A stretch of DNA of 64,000 nucleotides. Source: Climacteris rufus (lineage: Eukaryota; Chordata; Aves; Passeriformes; Climacteridae). This document shows, one piece after another, positions 23,331 to 37,746 of the stretch (within the stretch, counting starts at the first letter, position 1; every line of letters starts with the position of its first letter). The notes beneath the pieces are model-generated. The model was not told the origin of the DNA and did no database searches. It saw only the letters and a program-made list of their open reading frames with translations. A program made the position numbers and the translations under genes. The DNA lies in contig VZRZ01005362.1 of NCBI GenBank assembly GCA_013398175.1, forward strand, positions 519,333 to 583,332, given 5' to 3'.

Positions 23331-26076
23331 TGAAGACTTTTGAGATAGATCGTGGAGAAAGATTGCTCATGCTTTCCTCAGTCCAGGACATAAAAACGAT
23401 GTTCCTGTGCTTGGGGTCCGGATAGTGCCCTAACCTGTGTAGACTGAGCAAATCTGCATGGAGCACTAACCATCAGTCATCAAACTGTTAAATCTCAAGT
23501 TTTGGCAAATATCAGCACTGTTTTTGTCAATTGAGAATTCCAGGACAGTGCCTGGGCATGACTTGGGAGACGGCATGGGGAAGAGTCTGCTCCTGGTTGG
23601 CAAATCTACTCCGTCCCACCGACAACAGTGTGTAGTGTTCTTAGAAGTGAACACATTGTGCCCCTGCCTCCAGGACCAGAATGTCATCTGAGGCACAGTT
23701 TATTTCTTGGTGTAAACAGAATTATTGGTTACATGAGGGTTATTTCTTGTGTGCCATCAAATATGAGGGAAGAGATTGTTTTTTGACCCTATTTGACTAT
23801 AACCACAGAAAATTTGCTGTCCCATTCCAGAGAAAAAACCCAAACAAAAATAATGAAAATAATTTCTGAACACAGTCCTTATCTGTAATGGAAAAAAAAG
23901 CAGAAAAACATTTTTTCAGGTATTTCATTTTTACTGTTTCTTTTCATGTTTATTTGCTAGTTTGTCTGAGAAAAGATAGTAACTGAGAGCTTGCCTCTCT
24001 GAGATCAAAACAAATATGACAACTGCTGGTTTAAAGGAACCTTTGTCAGCAGATTGGTTTCTGTAATACTGCCTTCAATTAATTAAGTATCAGTCATTTA
24101 TGAACACTAGGCAAAATAGCAGCCAATAAACCAGAAATCTCTATTACCACATTTGTGATAAACACGTCAGCTGGATATTGAATCTGCTCTTGCTTAAACA
24201 GAAACATTATTTGCATTTGCTTAACATCTTGAAACCTCTAGTTGCAGATTTACTACTGGCCAGATTCTCAATCTTTCTCACATTAACAGCTGTACTTTAA
24301 ATGAGTCTTGGTCCATTTGCATTTGTGGAGTCTTTCCCACTGCTCTAAGATTAATCCCTCCTTAGAGGTCCCTGAGGCACGGGCCACCTCCATGGGGCAG
24401 AGAAGATATGAAACTAGAGCTCACCTACATCAGAGTAGGCATCTATGTACCAATAGTACCCAAAAACTGATTATTCCTTCAGTAAAATCAGTTCAAGTGG
24501 AAGATTGCCCTAACTCCAGTGAGCGTATGGAGGCAATGTGGCTCTGCACCCATTTGTGTTGCCACCTGTCCCAATCCAGGCATGTGGCTCAGGACCTTGT
24601 GCAGTGCTCTGTGGCTGGAAACAGCTGTCAAGTTAAAGCAAAATAATGAAACATGTGCAGGGAGGAGATCAGAAGAGGAAGGCTGGAGGCTGCAGATACT
24701 TTTCATCTCAGCCTCTCAGATCAAGATGGGATTGGGCAGGCTGAGCTCGGAATAGCTGCTCAGTAGCATGAAAGCAAGTGCAAAATGTTTGAAGATGGTT
24801 AGCACCTTGTGGCTCAAATGTTGGGAAACTATTTTGGGAAAAAAAAAGATTCTTTTACTCTTCCAACTTTTCCCATACTGTCCGGCAGGACTAGGGAGGG
24901 CTCCTCACCCTCCTCACCTGGATGGGCTGGTGAGCTATGCCCTTGCTGGGAGATGTCCCTGCAGATATTGGGATGTGATCAGGCAGCCTATGTGCTCAGT
25001 GTGGGCAAGAAATGAAGTTTCCATGCATTTTTAGGAGAATTCTCCACTCCTTCCTCTGCTTAGTATATTAGGAAAGGTGTCTTTCATAGCTCTGATAGAC
25101 CAAGTGTTAAGACAACTCTTTTCTGTAAAAGCAAGACCAGACTATGAGCCCTGACTGCACCAGGGACATGAAACTGGGTTAACCTGTACCAGGAAAAGCT
25201 ATTCCAACATTAACAAATGGCAGAAAAACTGCAGGAACCTATCAAAGCAAGGATGGGTGTTTGGGTTCTCTTTTGCATCGCTGTTCTTTATCTTGGAAGT
25301 TAACTTTCCTTGTCAATCTCTGAGGGAAATTCCACCTTCAGCTGACCAGGGATGTAGACAGCAAGTTCCTTGGATGTGGGACTCATTCCTTCCCATCCAG
25401 CAGTTGAGAGCAGTGGCTGTGTTGAAGACTGCAAAGAAAATATTCTCCATTGACCTTTTGGATGACCTTGGTCTCCTGCTTCATGCCTTTCTCTCCCAGA
25501 CATTCCACTTTTTAGTTTTGTCAGCACTTGCAGGGGGACACGGCCTTTTGTGCAGTGCCAGGCCTCGATGTGAATAATAATAGAGAAGCAATCGGAAGGT
25601 TGTTTAGGAAGAGAGAAGCACAAGATGCTATTACAAACCCCTTTAGTTGGAAACAATGGCTCATCCCTGTGGATCTGGGAAGGATGTTATCTGCTTGCCA
25701 AAGGCAGAAAGCCCAGTAGCACTGTGCTGTCTTCCTACAACAGCTAGTCCTCAGTGGACATAAAATAAATTTATTTCCTTTACTAAATATTTGGTTAATG
25801 ATTGCAATGTTTCTACACTGACATAGTGTAGAATAGTGTAGATATCTTCTAATATCAGCCATCTCTACACCTTTCCAAAATGTCTTTGGAGCCCCTTGCT
25901 GGCTGTGTGAGCTTCTGGAGGGCTCTGAACTTCTCTCGTTAGATTTACAGTGGATGGGTATTCTTGGTAACAAGAACCGAAACAAATTCAGATACCACCA
26001 TGCTAGCAAGACAGGGGAATAAAATTGATAAGCGTTAGTAAAGAAGATGCATCATATTCCCAGAGAAAAGTGTTTT

Positions 26077-26105
26077 TGGAGAGGAGAGGAGAGGAGAGGA
26101 GAGGA
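26077..26105 (+). repeat. (GAGGA)n pentamer repeat
   Basis: About five and a half tandem GAGGA units. The undetermined base at 26229 lies nearby. Confidence 0.9.
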
Positions 26106-29100
26106 ATCTCTTGCAACACTCCTATGAAGACACATCTCTGACCTGCGTTGACATTCCTTTCAGAAATGGGAACACTGAACTAAGGTCCAATGCCTTTCAA
26201 AGGATCCTATTTAACCTTTTATGTCATTNAGAGGAGACCCTTAAACTAACATTAACTAATTAAATATATGTTCTATGGTAGAAGTGGGAGGAACTTGGTA
26301 AGGGTAAAATCAGGTTAATAAATATTGCCAAAAAAGAATTCTTAAATTATTTAACATCCTTTATGCATATGTGGGCATGCATAATACATGCATATCTTTG
26401 TTAGTTGGCAAACAATGATGTAGGTAAGGCTGTGCTAGGCATTTAGAAAATAGTAATGGAAGAGCAAAACCTACGTTAAACCTTTTCAGACATTAAGAGA
26501 TGAAAAACTCCCATGCACTCTGTGCAGTGGTTAGCGGTGACAGAAAGTGAAAAAAAGCCTGCTGACTGGTTTTACAGGAGGAATGAGTCAAGTTGGGGGA
26601 ATCGTGATCTCGCATTTGTACTGAAAGTTTTAATTTATGCAGGCCCCACATCCACTGTCCCCTCCCAGTGCAAACAATGAGATATGGCTGGGCCTTGAGC
26701 TGTAAAACAGCTCTAAATACAAGTGAAAGAAAGTCCTCAAAAATGTAGGAAAGCAGGTGCTGTGTGTGATGGGAAAGAGGGCAGACAACAAGAGGCCGCA
26801 GGAGTAGGCTATAAAGCCTCTTTTAGGTAGGCTATACCTCTTTTTCCCACTATATTAGTCCTGTTCTCTGTTTTCTTACCTTCCAAGGTGCAAGATACTC
26901 ATGTGGAGAATAGGCAGTAAAGGAAATTCTTGGAAGTGGGGCTGTGTAGCATCCTACAAAGGGAGAGAGTGGTGACCGAGCTCCTGAGCATTGCAGAGAC
27001 GGTCACATGCAGTGGCACATGTCATTGCCCTAGCCCTGGGCTCACTGGTTGTGAATTAGCCTCACTTTTACACTGGTCAGGCCATTTGGGAGCAGGAGCT
27101 TAAGGGGAAGGGCTGGAGATCTTTGATGACACTAGGAAGGGTGACTTGATGGCAGCAGGAACATTTGCAGCTAAAAAAGAATTACTGTGGAATCAGCTCA
27201 AGGGCAAACTGGTAATAATTTTTTGGTGGCAGCTCTGGTATGAAATTTTGCTGAAGCTTTTTTTCTTCTCCTTAGAACCACTCACACACTGATGGGCAGT
27301 TCTGCATGCCCAGCAGCAGCTCTGTGAGACACCACACATTCTTCACAGCTGTGAGTTGGCCAGAGCAGCTTTTCTCAGTGGTTTTATGTTTTGCCACCAA
27401 ACTTGACCTTCCTCAGTCCAATCTTGTCAGCAAAGTGGCATCACAGGGCGCTGCTGGGTGACCACAGGTTGTGACACTGGCATGTCACTAGCGGGCTAAT
27501 ATTGCAGAAGGTTTTGGTCTGATAATGGTCTATAACTACCAAAAGTTAGTTGGCACCATATATGTGTGTTTCCTGAGTATGTATGATGGCAAATGCTTTG
27601 GTGTCTTGCACAATAATTCTTCTTTAAAAATACCAATTGCACAAGCCCTAAAGCCTGCTTGTCTGTGCTAAGGGCATCTGAGAAGCTAAAGGGTGGTCCT
27701 GCCTTCCTGCCCCACACAGTCAAAGGCAACTCAGACCACAGAGACTCTTAGTGTAATGCAGCCCACCTACTGCACATGAGTTTAAAGATCCAGCTCCTAT
27801 TGGGCCAGTCTGTCACAATAATTTCCTTGTGCAGTTGGTGGGACATCTGGGAGGTGCCACTGAAGACCTCCACAGGGAAGACCAAACACCTCACATGTAT
27901 CCTCTCACAATTCGTAGGAATAAACATCACCTACAGCACCAGTTCAGAGGGCATCTAAAGCTCATGCCCAAGTTAGGTGCTGAAACAAGACAGAAATGTT
28001 ACCCTTGTGTAAGCCTGGGTCTTGCTTTTCTTACACCTTGTGTGATTGTTTCCACCAGCATTACACAAGTGTTGTCAGTCTGGTGGGGAGGTGTAATTCT
28101 TACCACACACAGAGTGCATTTTTGCACATGTGTCAACAGCTTCCTAAAGGGTGCTACGATTCAGCATTGGCCATGCAGTGTTTTGCTGCCTGTGTTCTAA
28201 ATCTTGCATTATCTGGACTAAATCATGCATTACCTGTGCTGCATGTAGGGCTGGCCCATAAAAATTCTGCTGAGTCTTTTTCTATCTAAAGTTATAGTAC
28301 TCTTGAAACCAAAAGAATCTGTGAGACAATGTCTACCTTGCCCTTAATTTCATTTTGGAGGATGAAAATAGAAGGGCAGGTTCTCAAAGTTTCATTTTGA
28401 CATGCCCCTAATAAAATGTTCCCATTTTTTTGGTATTGAAATGATTCTTTCAAAATACTCTTTCAAAATTATTCAAAAATATTTTTCTCTCCCATTGTAC
28501 TTTAGAGTAGAACATAAAAGAGGAAAAAACAAAGACACTTTCAGAGGAAATGTTTTCCCATGGTCAAATTTTGGGAAGGAAAATTGCAGCAAAATAAAGG
28601 CATCCAACTGGCTAAGGACACAGCCCTGTCCCCCTGGACACAAATATATCCCCCAGGAGGGTGCTTGTCTCTTGTTAAAGCAGTTTTACACTGGAGACCG
28701 AGGCATGGTATTGATACGACAAGTTATCCTGGCTTCCAGTTTTCCAAGCAAGTTTAGTTTGTAAAAAATTGTGCAGTTCATTAAGAGGAAAGATGCTGTT
28801 AGCAATATTTCATTATGCAACTCCATCTCTTTGACAGCATCTGTGACTTAAATATAAATCACCTTTATCCTAACCATTTTCCAGGATGATTTCTTAGCAC
28901 AGATTTTAATACATTAACAAATTCAGTGCTGAGTAGATGCAATATGGAAATACTCATGTGCATTTTTTCCCTAAAATCCACAGTTCAGGTTGTTCATGTT
29001 CTTGACTCCTTGAGTGAGATTTTATTCACAGAAAAGCACAAAACATCCCCCCAGAAGAGATTTCATCACGTAGGCTTTTGCATTCAGATGACAAACCCAC

Positions 29101-30669
29101 TTCTCGTCAGGGGTGGCTGGAAAGTGTGGCAATAAATGCTCTACCAGTGGTGTTCCTTTGTTAACTAACCTTAATTTTCCTGTCCATAACTGATTTCCCA
29201 TCTGCACATAGAAAACACTCGTCACCCATTTGATGCACAACAGATTTATCATTGTAAATTGTACAGAAATTTGGGACACCAGCAGAGAAATGTGAACATT
29301 TCTGAAGATTTACAAATGTCTCTCCACTCCTTTCTTTCCCCAGGCTTCAAGATTAGCACAAGTATTAGGCTTTAGGTATATACCCTAAAATAAATTTCAC
29401 AAGCTTGACAAGCTTAAGAGCCCCCCTGCTCTCATAAAGCATTTGATGTTTTGGTTTGGGGAATTCAATTTTAAGAAAGGGTGGCTTTTTTTCCCCTCCT
29501 AAAAGAATGAAGCTTGTACCCTTTACAACTTTTACCATCTTCTTGCCTCAAGTATCAGATTTTAGTAATGATAGAAAGAGAACATCCTTGAAGGGAAATT
29601 TGTCTTACATAAATGCCAAATGCTGTAATTGCATATGATCTGTGGTCTTTTCATCACAATATTCACCTCAAAAGGCAAGTTAAAACAGGTCATTTGTCAC
29701 TACTTAACAGATCTGAACAAAGACCCTTTAGGAATGATTCTGATACTTGCATTTTAAAGTAACAAAAAGAACAAAGAAAAACAAGGCAGAATGGAATGTT
29801 TTTTTTTTAATTTCCTTTAGAGCAGCTGAAAAAAGGTAACCAGGACAGGGAATAGCCCAGGATGAAGCTCAAAAAAACTCAGGTTCAGCCTTGAACCATT
29901 TGAACCGGCCTTTCCCACTGCCTCTTCAATGAGGATGCAGTGGACACAAAGGACAAATTTCAGATATTGTTTGCTGAAGGAACAGTTTGGGGGGGTGGGA
30001 TGGTGGTTTTGGTGCAGGGCCACACATTCAAGAATTCGTATTCTGCTGTGACTTCTCCTTTACATTGATTTTTCACGTCGTAAAGGAGGGCTGTGGTGCT
30101 GCTGGAGAAATTCAAAGAGCTGTTGGAGTTTCATGAGCCTCTTCCATCTAACATCAAGGGGTCAAATATGTAAAAGGTTTATAAGGTCAGTCTAACACAT
30201 TCCCTGGCCTCTGCAGGATTATGAGGAAACCTTAATAGAGAAATTAGTGCAGATTGGCTTGGATGGGAAATCAGTCATGTGGGTTGGAAACTGGCTGGAA
30301 GATTGTAAATGAGGAATCATGATAAATGATAATGTAACAAGTTTATGGAAGGTATCTTGCAGGGTATCTGGAGAATTTGTGTTAGGTCTGGTCTCATCTA
30401 ACATCTCTATTAATTATCAGGAAACGGAATTGAATTGCACAGGAGTGAAGTTCACAGACAGTATTAAACAAGGAGGACATGTCAGCAGCAGCTGAGTCAC
30501 GGAATTTACACAGGCAGAACCAGAGCAGTCAGAAAGCTGAACGGAAAATAATACCTTTTTCTGAAGAGTTTTGTTTGAGTTCTGGTGCCCAAAGGGCGAT
30601 GTAAGCTCCTCCCTTGGAACAGACTCCTGTTGGCTGAGTTCTGCAAATCTCAAAGTGAAGGTGCAGCAC

Positions 30670-30735
30670 TTAAATGACATGACCAAGGTCAAAGACAAGG
30701 TTGATGTTGAAGGCGGGATCTTGCAGCCCCCAGAA
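30670..30735 (-). mobile_element. Possible MIR-like SINE fossil
   Basis: AAATGACATGACCAAGGTCA, then GAAGGCGGGATCTTGCAGCC, resembles the reverse complement of the MIR core, at lower similarity than the copy at 23250. Confidence 0.35.
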
Positions 30736-33700
30736 AAAGGTCATGCATGTTTACTTCTGACTCTGACACTGCTTCGCAAGTATGGACAATTCAGTACTTG
30801 ATGTTCTCCTTCCTCCTTCACGTTCTTGCAAATCAAGCTCAGCAAGACACAGACAGATCCCTATGTTGAGCTTGAACGGTGCTTTGGAGGCTGTAGACGA
30901 TGTGTTAAATTATCAGAGAAGCCTTGATACATTGTTGTTTTGCTTTGGTCCTTTTGTTATCTTTCTGGAACAAAACAAGCCTTCTGGAGTTTTGTGCTGA
31001 CTGTGGATTTTTGATGGGGTATTTGATTTGGATGATCTCTTGAAGTTCTTTTGCCATGTTGTGCATTGTCTGATTGTTCCCCAGCACCTCAAATTTGAAT
31101 GTCCTCATACTCCTAATGTCACAAATTGGCTCCATTTTGTCCTTTTTGAATTTTGTCATTTCTTAATTATATTCTAGTTGTGCCAGGGAAAAATTATGGT
31201 TGCAGACAGTCCTATAACTCAGTTGAACAGGATAGTTATGAAATGTTCAGCTGGATCATTTCTACTACTTTTTGTCCAATTTGAGCATGACTGCAGAACA
31301 AGTGTCTAGGAAAGGGCTGGTGTTGTTTGTGAAATTAATTGTGGGATCAGGCCATTTCTTCTCCTCATCTTGACAGATGTCCACAACCTCAGGGCCTTTG
31401 CTGCAGTGAATGGGACCTGTTCTGGTGTTCAGAGTCAGGCTGTGACCCTGCCACTGAGGGTCCATGATGTAGAAATTTGGGAATGCTCATGCAGAGAGTT
31501 ATGATAGGAACACATCCCAGAGATGGGACCTATTTCCTCTAATTTGAACCCTTTTCTAATCAGCATCTAATCTAAACTGGGACCAGTGTGCAACCAGAGG
31601 ATAGAAGGGTCAACCTCCAGGAGTAATGGATTTCAGTTTTTCTAAACATCTACATTAGGACAGGATAAACTCACCGTTCAGAGATATCATGGACTGCAGA
31701 AATGTTTATATTATGCATTAACCTTTCAGATGGTACCTACATTAGATAAAGCATTTCCAAAAAAACTAGGGAATAATCTGCATTTGCACTGACATGAGAA
31801 AAAACTTCCCAGAATAATTCCATGGGGAAAATCTAGGCTTCTTCTCAAGCCCATTGCAACTTTTTCTCACTCTAAAACTCTGGCAGGGTTTCGAAAAACT
31901 CTTTTTGGAAATTATTATTAGACAGTTGCAAAAGAACTAAAATACATTAATCTGAATAAGGAATTAGCTCCCACTGAAGGAACTGGAATTAAATGCCATC
32001 CTCTTCCAAAATAGATTGCCAGATATTGGCAGTTTATTGCAGCAGGAAGACAGAGATTTTGCAGAGTGCTCAGAAGACAAATGCGGAGATTCCATCATCT
32101 GGAAGTGCTTTACCATCTGATTACTCTTTGGCTTACTCTATCAGAATTTTTCCCTAAATATTTGCTTGAAGTCCAAAGGTGGCTAGATACCACAATGTCC
32201 CACCATCTGCAGCATTTCTGTTTTAAAATTAAAAGTCCAATCCTTCCTGTTCTGCCAGAATGAAAATCTTTCCAAATAGACTATACTAATATAAATTGAA
32301 AATTACTCTGCAGACCAGATAGTTTTGAAAAGCCTATTTTTTTTTTAACGTCTATTACATTAAACTAATTGTAAAATGTATATTTGGGGAGAAATGCTCT
32401 GATGTCTTGCATGGAAACAGCTGAAATAAGTTGAAAAGATGATTGGTGATACTATTATTTACAGTGAATATTCTCCATTCTGCATTTCTCCAGAAGGGCT
32501 TATACACAATAATTAACTATTCATCTTACTTGGTATATTAAGTTCATTCTTAACAGCAACACTAAATTAGCATACACATCTAGGAACACATATAACATAA
32601 CTTTAAGCATTTTATGGAGGTACCTAAACTAGACTTTGGGACATTGCAGGCTTTAGGAGGACTAAAATCCTTAAGAATGAGATTCAGTCCATTTAAGATC
32701 AAAATTGCCCTCCAGAGGTGTCCTGTTTTTCTCTTTTCCTGGAGCAAGCAGCCCATTAGTCCTGAAATTTCCACAGTAGTCCTGACATTTCCAACCTGAA
32801 CTTTGGTTAGGCATCCTGACTCAGCACGTCAGAGCCTGAATTCTGACTTCTCATGTTTTAAGCTTTGTTCTGGCTGAAGAGGCACATCCAAATCAGAAAC
32901 TCTCCTTGAAGGTAATAGGGCCTGTGTACTCGGAGTAAGGACAAATACTCAGCTGTGAAATACAGCCACCTCGAGGATGGAGCCATTCACATGTGGCATA
33001 GCTGATACCAACACCAGACTGCGGGGTCTGAATGCAAAAATTAAAGAAGTTTTCTGCCAGATGGCAGCAAGGGAGGGATAAGGGGATTAAATCTTTTTGG
33101 GTTTTCTTATTTTTCTTTTTTCCCTCCAGTTGAGTTTGCATAAACCTGGATTATTTCTCCAATCCATTTCACCACACACCACATAAGCAGCTGCTCCCGA
33201 GCTTGGCAGGGAGGTGAAGCAGGCTCAGGGAAGAGAGGGAAGGGACCTCTCCTTTGGCAGCATCACCAGTTCACAGTGTGAAATACAGCAACTAAAGAAA
33301 TGGGTCAGAATTGGAAGGTTTATGGAGCACAGGGAGCTTCTCCAGCTCTGTGTTTGCACAGTGCCTTGCACAGCAGGGTCCTGGGCCATGCCAGAACCTA
33401 CTGGTGGCCAGTGATTATGGTCTGAACCAAGACCTCAGCATCTGCTGGACTTTGTTTGGGTCCTGCCAGACCTCCACGGAACAGACACTGCACTAAGATA
33501 ATTTTCCAAGCATGTAGAGCTTGTTCAGAGGCAGCCTTTGCTATCTCTAGATGAAAGGTTTGGGATGATGCAAAATTTTATGGTTGTCTCACACTGTTGA
33601 GACAACTGTTTAACAGTTGTTTAACTGTTGTTTAACACTTATTTATCATTGCAAATGTGCCCTGTGCTGAGACAATGCAAGACACCCTCTTCCACAGAGC

Positions 33701-33800
33701 ATGACTGAGAAAATACAGAAATCTGACCCTCGTGGTGTCAGTGAACTTGCAGTGGGAGAGCTCTCCAGTGATGAGAGGGGATGAGAATCCCAAAGTGGAG

Positions 33801-33930
33801 ATCACAGAATCGTAGAATTATTTAGGTTGGAAAGATCAAGATCTTCGGGTCCAGCCATTAACCCAGCACTGCCAAGTCCACCACTAAACCCAGGCACCAT
33901 ATCTACATGTTTTTGAACACTTCCAGATCA
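33801..33930 (-). mobile_element. CR1 LINE 3' fragment
   Basis: ATCACAGAATCGTAGAATTA, GGTTGGAAAGATCAAG, TCCAGCCATTAACCCAGC, TGCCAAGTCCACCACTAAAC and TTTTTGAACACTTCCAG form a CR1 3' end read on the minus strand. Confidence 0.88.
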
Positions 33931-35732
33931 TGCCATGAGCTTTATTTTTTTAATTGGAATAAGAAGTAAAGAAAACCTATTAGAAGGTCGCACGTGGTAA
34001 CACCTTCATCTCTATGGGCTACTAAGAACATGAGATCTTATCATGGAGGGCACTCATTACAAGGTGATCTTGAGACAGATTTTACAAATATAAAAAGTAC
34101 GTGCTGATGATAATATGTGGGTGTCAAAAATCTCTTTGAATGTACTGAATTCAAAAGTATCCTGGGTGGAAATCAGCAGAACCCCAGTTGGATTTCAATG
34201 CATAAACACAGGCCTACTTAAATGTCTCATTCCCACTTCTCCTTCACAGATTCTTGTCCAGCATTATGAAAAAGAAAATTAAAAGAAAAAAAAAAGAAAA
34301 AAAGGGAAAACGTCTGAAACTAGACATTTTTTGGCTCTCTCCAGCTAACAAATGGCCAAACTCATTAAAAACCAGTGTGTGCTGGAGAGAGGGGAGGGAT
34401 GCTTCACAGTAGAAAAATTGCTTCACAATGCCAAATTTGAGAATAATAAAAAAGAGGGGAAACTGATTAATTATGCCTTAGAAAAGAGGAATTTTCAACT
34501 AGAAGTGTTAAGTGTCCTCAACTGTATCTGCTTTGTGCAGTGCCTTGTTATATCTTACTGAGCGTTGTAAGAGTAGAAGTTCCTGCTAGGACTTGGATAA
34601 GAGCACAGCAGGGTCTTGCATTCAAAGGCTGGGCTTAGCTGTTCCTGCTTAGCTGTAAATTAACCTCAAAATCACTCTAGCCCCAAAACCTTGCCACATC
34701 ACACTTGGCTCTGTCTGATTCTCAGTTACTTCTTTTCTTCTTGCCTTTGATAGAACATTTTTGCAGTGTTTCAGTACTTTGGCTGCTGGTCCCCTGAGAA
34801 AACAGGATGAGCAGAGACAGATAAAATTAAAGACATGTTTGCCAACATAAAACATAATTTAAAAAGAAAAAAAAAACATTTTCTGTGTCATTATTGAAAC
34901 TTCAGATTGTAAGAGCTTAAATGATTCCTGTGGATCTGCTTTACTCCTCACTTTTTATTCTCTGCTGTTTGTTTTTTAACATTTCCGTTAAATGAAGTAA
35001 TAAAACCAGGCAAATCCAATCCCTTTCTCTTCCTGGCAGGTTTTCTTCCTATTTCTTCTGTGTATTGGACTTCCAGTGGTGTAGAGAAAACAATTAGAAG
35101 AGGCACACAGTGGGATGCTCACAAAGCAAGAGAGCCCACAAATATGTCAGTGAAAACCTGTGTCCTCCTTCTAGAATCTCCTGCTAGGGGCACTCATTGG
35201 ATCCCATTCTTGTCCACCCAAACCTCTTCAGTTTGGGCTTGTGGAGTATGTGATGAAGTTTTCCAAGCAGTTTTATGCCTTTTCCTTCTGTTGGTATGAA
35301 AAGAAGAAAAGAAATGAGGTTTTCTAGATTTTTAGTGTTTTCTGCTGTCTTTTTTACTTTACTGTAGTAATTAGGATCTTGTCTAACCTATAACACCATG
35401 GACTTCAAGAAAGCTTAAGATTAAACATTCTCAAGAGATAGAAAGAATTTTGGTGGAATATTGTTCTGTTTACTCCACAGAGAGTAAGTCATAGAGAAAG
35501 CCATGATACTTTTGAGATAACAAAACAGTTATGGATTTCACTTGGGTGCAAGATAGTTTTAATTCATTAATTTGCTTATCTTTTTTTGCTAATTTAATTC
35601 AAATCACTGGATTTCTCCAATCCAATCCAATACGAGGATTTCTCTATTAAAAAAAAAAAAAAATTGAACAGTTTCATTCTTTCTCCTCCTTCCAAGCAGC
35701 TCATTTCACAGTTTTCTTTTGTTGGTTTGTTT

Positions 35733-35862
35733 NNNNNNNNNNNNNNNNNNNNNNNNNNNNNNNNNNNNNNNNNNNNNNNNNNNNNNNNNNNNNNNNNNNN
35801 NNNNNNNNNNNNNNNNNNNNNNNNNNNNNNNNNNNNNNNNNNNNNNNNNNNNNNNNNNNNNN
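35733..35862. other. Assembly gap (130 N) in poly-T
   Basis: A run of N preceded by TTGGTTTGTTT and followed by about 60 bases of nearly pure T. It is probably a low-complexity sequencing failure. Confidence 0.99.
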
Positions 35863-35925
35863 TTTTTCCATTTTTTTTTTTTTGTTTTTTTTTTTTTTTT
35901 TTTTTGGTTTGGTTTTTTTTGTTGA
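35863..35925 (+). repeat. Poly-T tract
   Basis: Nearly continuous T with a few G and C interruptions, bordering the gap. Translations through it (poly-Phe or poly-Lys) are not real. Confidence 0.95.
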
Positions 35926-36027
35926 AGAGATGGAAAAGCAACAATACTCTGAGACTCTCAAAGGCATCTATCTGTGTCATGGAAGAGATTGTCTTGCTGC
36001 ATCATGGGTTAGAAACAGACAGAGACC

Positions 36028-36095
36028 AAAAATTGGGCTAGATGGACCACTGAAAGGGCTAGAAAAATTGGGCTAGATGGCCTGCACTGAAAAAG
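36028..36095 (+). mobile_element. Possible old CR1 3' end with local tandem duplication
   Basis: ATTGGGCTAGATGG occurs twice, 35 bp apart. It resembles the GGGCTAGATGGACC motif near the 3' end of reptile-type CR1 elements, recalled from memory. Confidence 0.4.
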
Positions 36096-37590
36096 CATTT
36101 CTTGTTTTTCATGCTCTGCAATTTTTTTCCTTTCCTTTGAACATTTTTAATATTGCACTTGAGCTGTGGAGGAAATCAGAATTAATATGGAGTATTCATT
36201 GATTAAAAGTATTCATGATATAGATTCCTAGAGACTGCCAAATATGAGAGATGGTGAAGGTATTCTTCAAACACATTCCTGCATATGTCAATGAGAGTGT
36301 TTAACTGTATATATCCAAATATTGGTGTTTTGTGCAAATCCCTTGAGGCATTGCTCTCACTGATTCATTTCTGTGTTTCTCCTTGGCACAACGAAAATCC
36401 TTTGGGATGAAGCGTAGCTGTGGACAAGACCAGAGAAATGAGCACTTTTTTTTCTTAATTGTTCCTGGGCATTTTTCATGGCTTAGCAACTGGCAAGGGC
36501 TTAGATGTTGTCCCAGCTTGCATAGGTGAAGAGTCACAGCTCTACCATGCGATGCAGGAGCTTGGATTGCCCCCCTTAAAGACATGTGGCATCTCCTTGC
36601 AAAAGTTCTGATCTGCAGTGATTACTTTTACGAACATCCTTCATCATGAAGGATTTAGGGGCCAAGGTGCTGCCTTCAGGGCTTGTGATCCTGGGCAGGG
36701 CACAGCACAAACTCAAAGGACAGTGAAGGGTGAGGAGGGAGGAGGGGCTCTGTGCCTGCTGGAAACAAGAGGACAACTTGACCTGGTAGATTTACACACA
36801 CAGGGCAACCTATCCTACACGGATCTCCTGTGGAAAGTGAACTTGTGTCACCTACAACAAGCTGTGCTGAGCCACCCACTTCCCTCCTAAGTGAACCACC
36901 CCTCCTTCCCCAGGCTCCCCCATCCTTCACTCCTGCCCTCATCCCCTGGGGCTGGGATGCACTACCAGCTCACCTGCCTGAACTGTCAGTGCTGAAGCTG
37001 TTGGCCTGTGTCCTGCATCTGATAGAGGGGGGAGCAGAAAAAAGCAGAGACCAGCTGTGCCACAAAATTAACTCCCAGTGCCTGGGATTCTCTTTGTGTT
37101 GTCTGTAACCCCCCCATCTTGCAGCACACTCTTCCCACCTAGGGAGGTGAGTGATCACAGCCCACATGGGTATTACTCAGCTGCAAGGACACCACTGTTT
37201 CCTTGGGTGCACAGTGCTGTTCAGGACAACTTGGGACAAAGCTCTGCTGGACAGTTAATCTATTCCTGTTTTCCAAGAACTGGGATGGGATCTGAGATGG
37301 ACCAGATGGGAATCTGACCTTGTGAGTGAAGGGGTTGGTTCAGGGATGAGGAGCTTGAAGATAAGACAAAGAATGAAAGAGGGTTGAAAGGGATGTAAAG
37401 GTGAAATAGAGCCTAGGAGGGAAGTGGAATGTAGCTGCTCTGGAAGAGAGAGGGCTTATCTTGTATTTTCATTCCAGAGGAATGTGCAAGAGAAGCAGAA
37501 GGTGAATTAGAGCCTCTTCTACTTCACTTCTGTCTTTCCCTTGTCTGGACAGAGATGCCCAGTTGAGGGTGGTGAAACACAGGAATCAAC

Positions 37591-37746
37591 AGGTGGTGGA
37601 TGTTCCATCCCTGGGAACACTCATATCCAGGTGGAACAGGGCCGAGCAACTTGATCTGGTTGAAAATGTTCCTGCTCATTGGAGGAGGTTGGACTTGGTG
37701 ACCTTTATAAGTTCCTTCCAACCCCAGCCATACTATGATTCTCTGA
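37591..37746 (+). mobile_element. CR1 LINE 3' fragment
   Basis: AGGTGGTGGATGTTCCATCC, GGAACACTCATATCCAGGTG, GGAGGTTGGACTTGGTGACC, TTCCTTCCAACCCCAGCCAT and ACTATGATTCTCTGA mark a CR1 3' end. Confidence 0.9.

Noticed and set aside
25521..26009. Minus-strand ORF of 162 codons
   Set aside because: No family or splice context recognised; probably chance.
35594..36076. Poly-Phe and poly-Lys ORFs around the second gap
   Set aside because: Artefact of poly-T and N bases.
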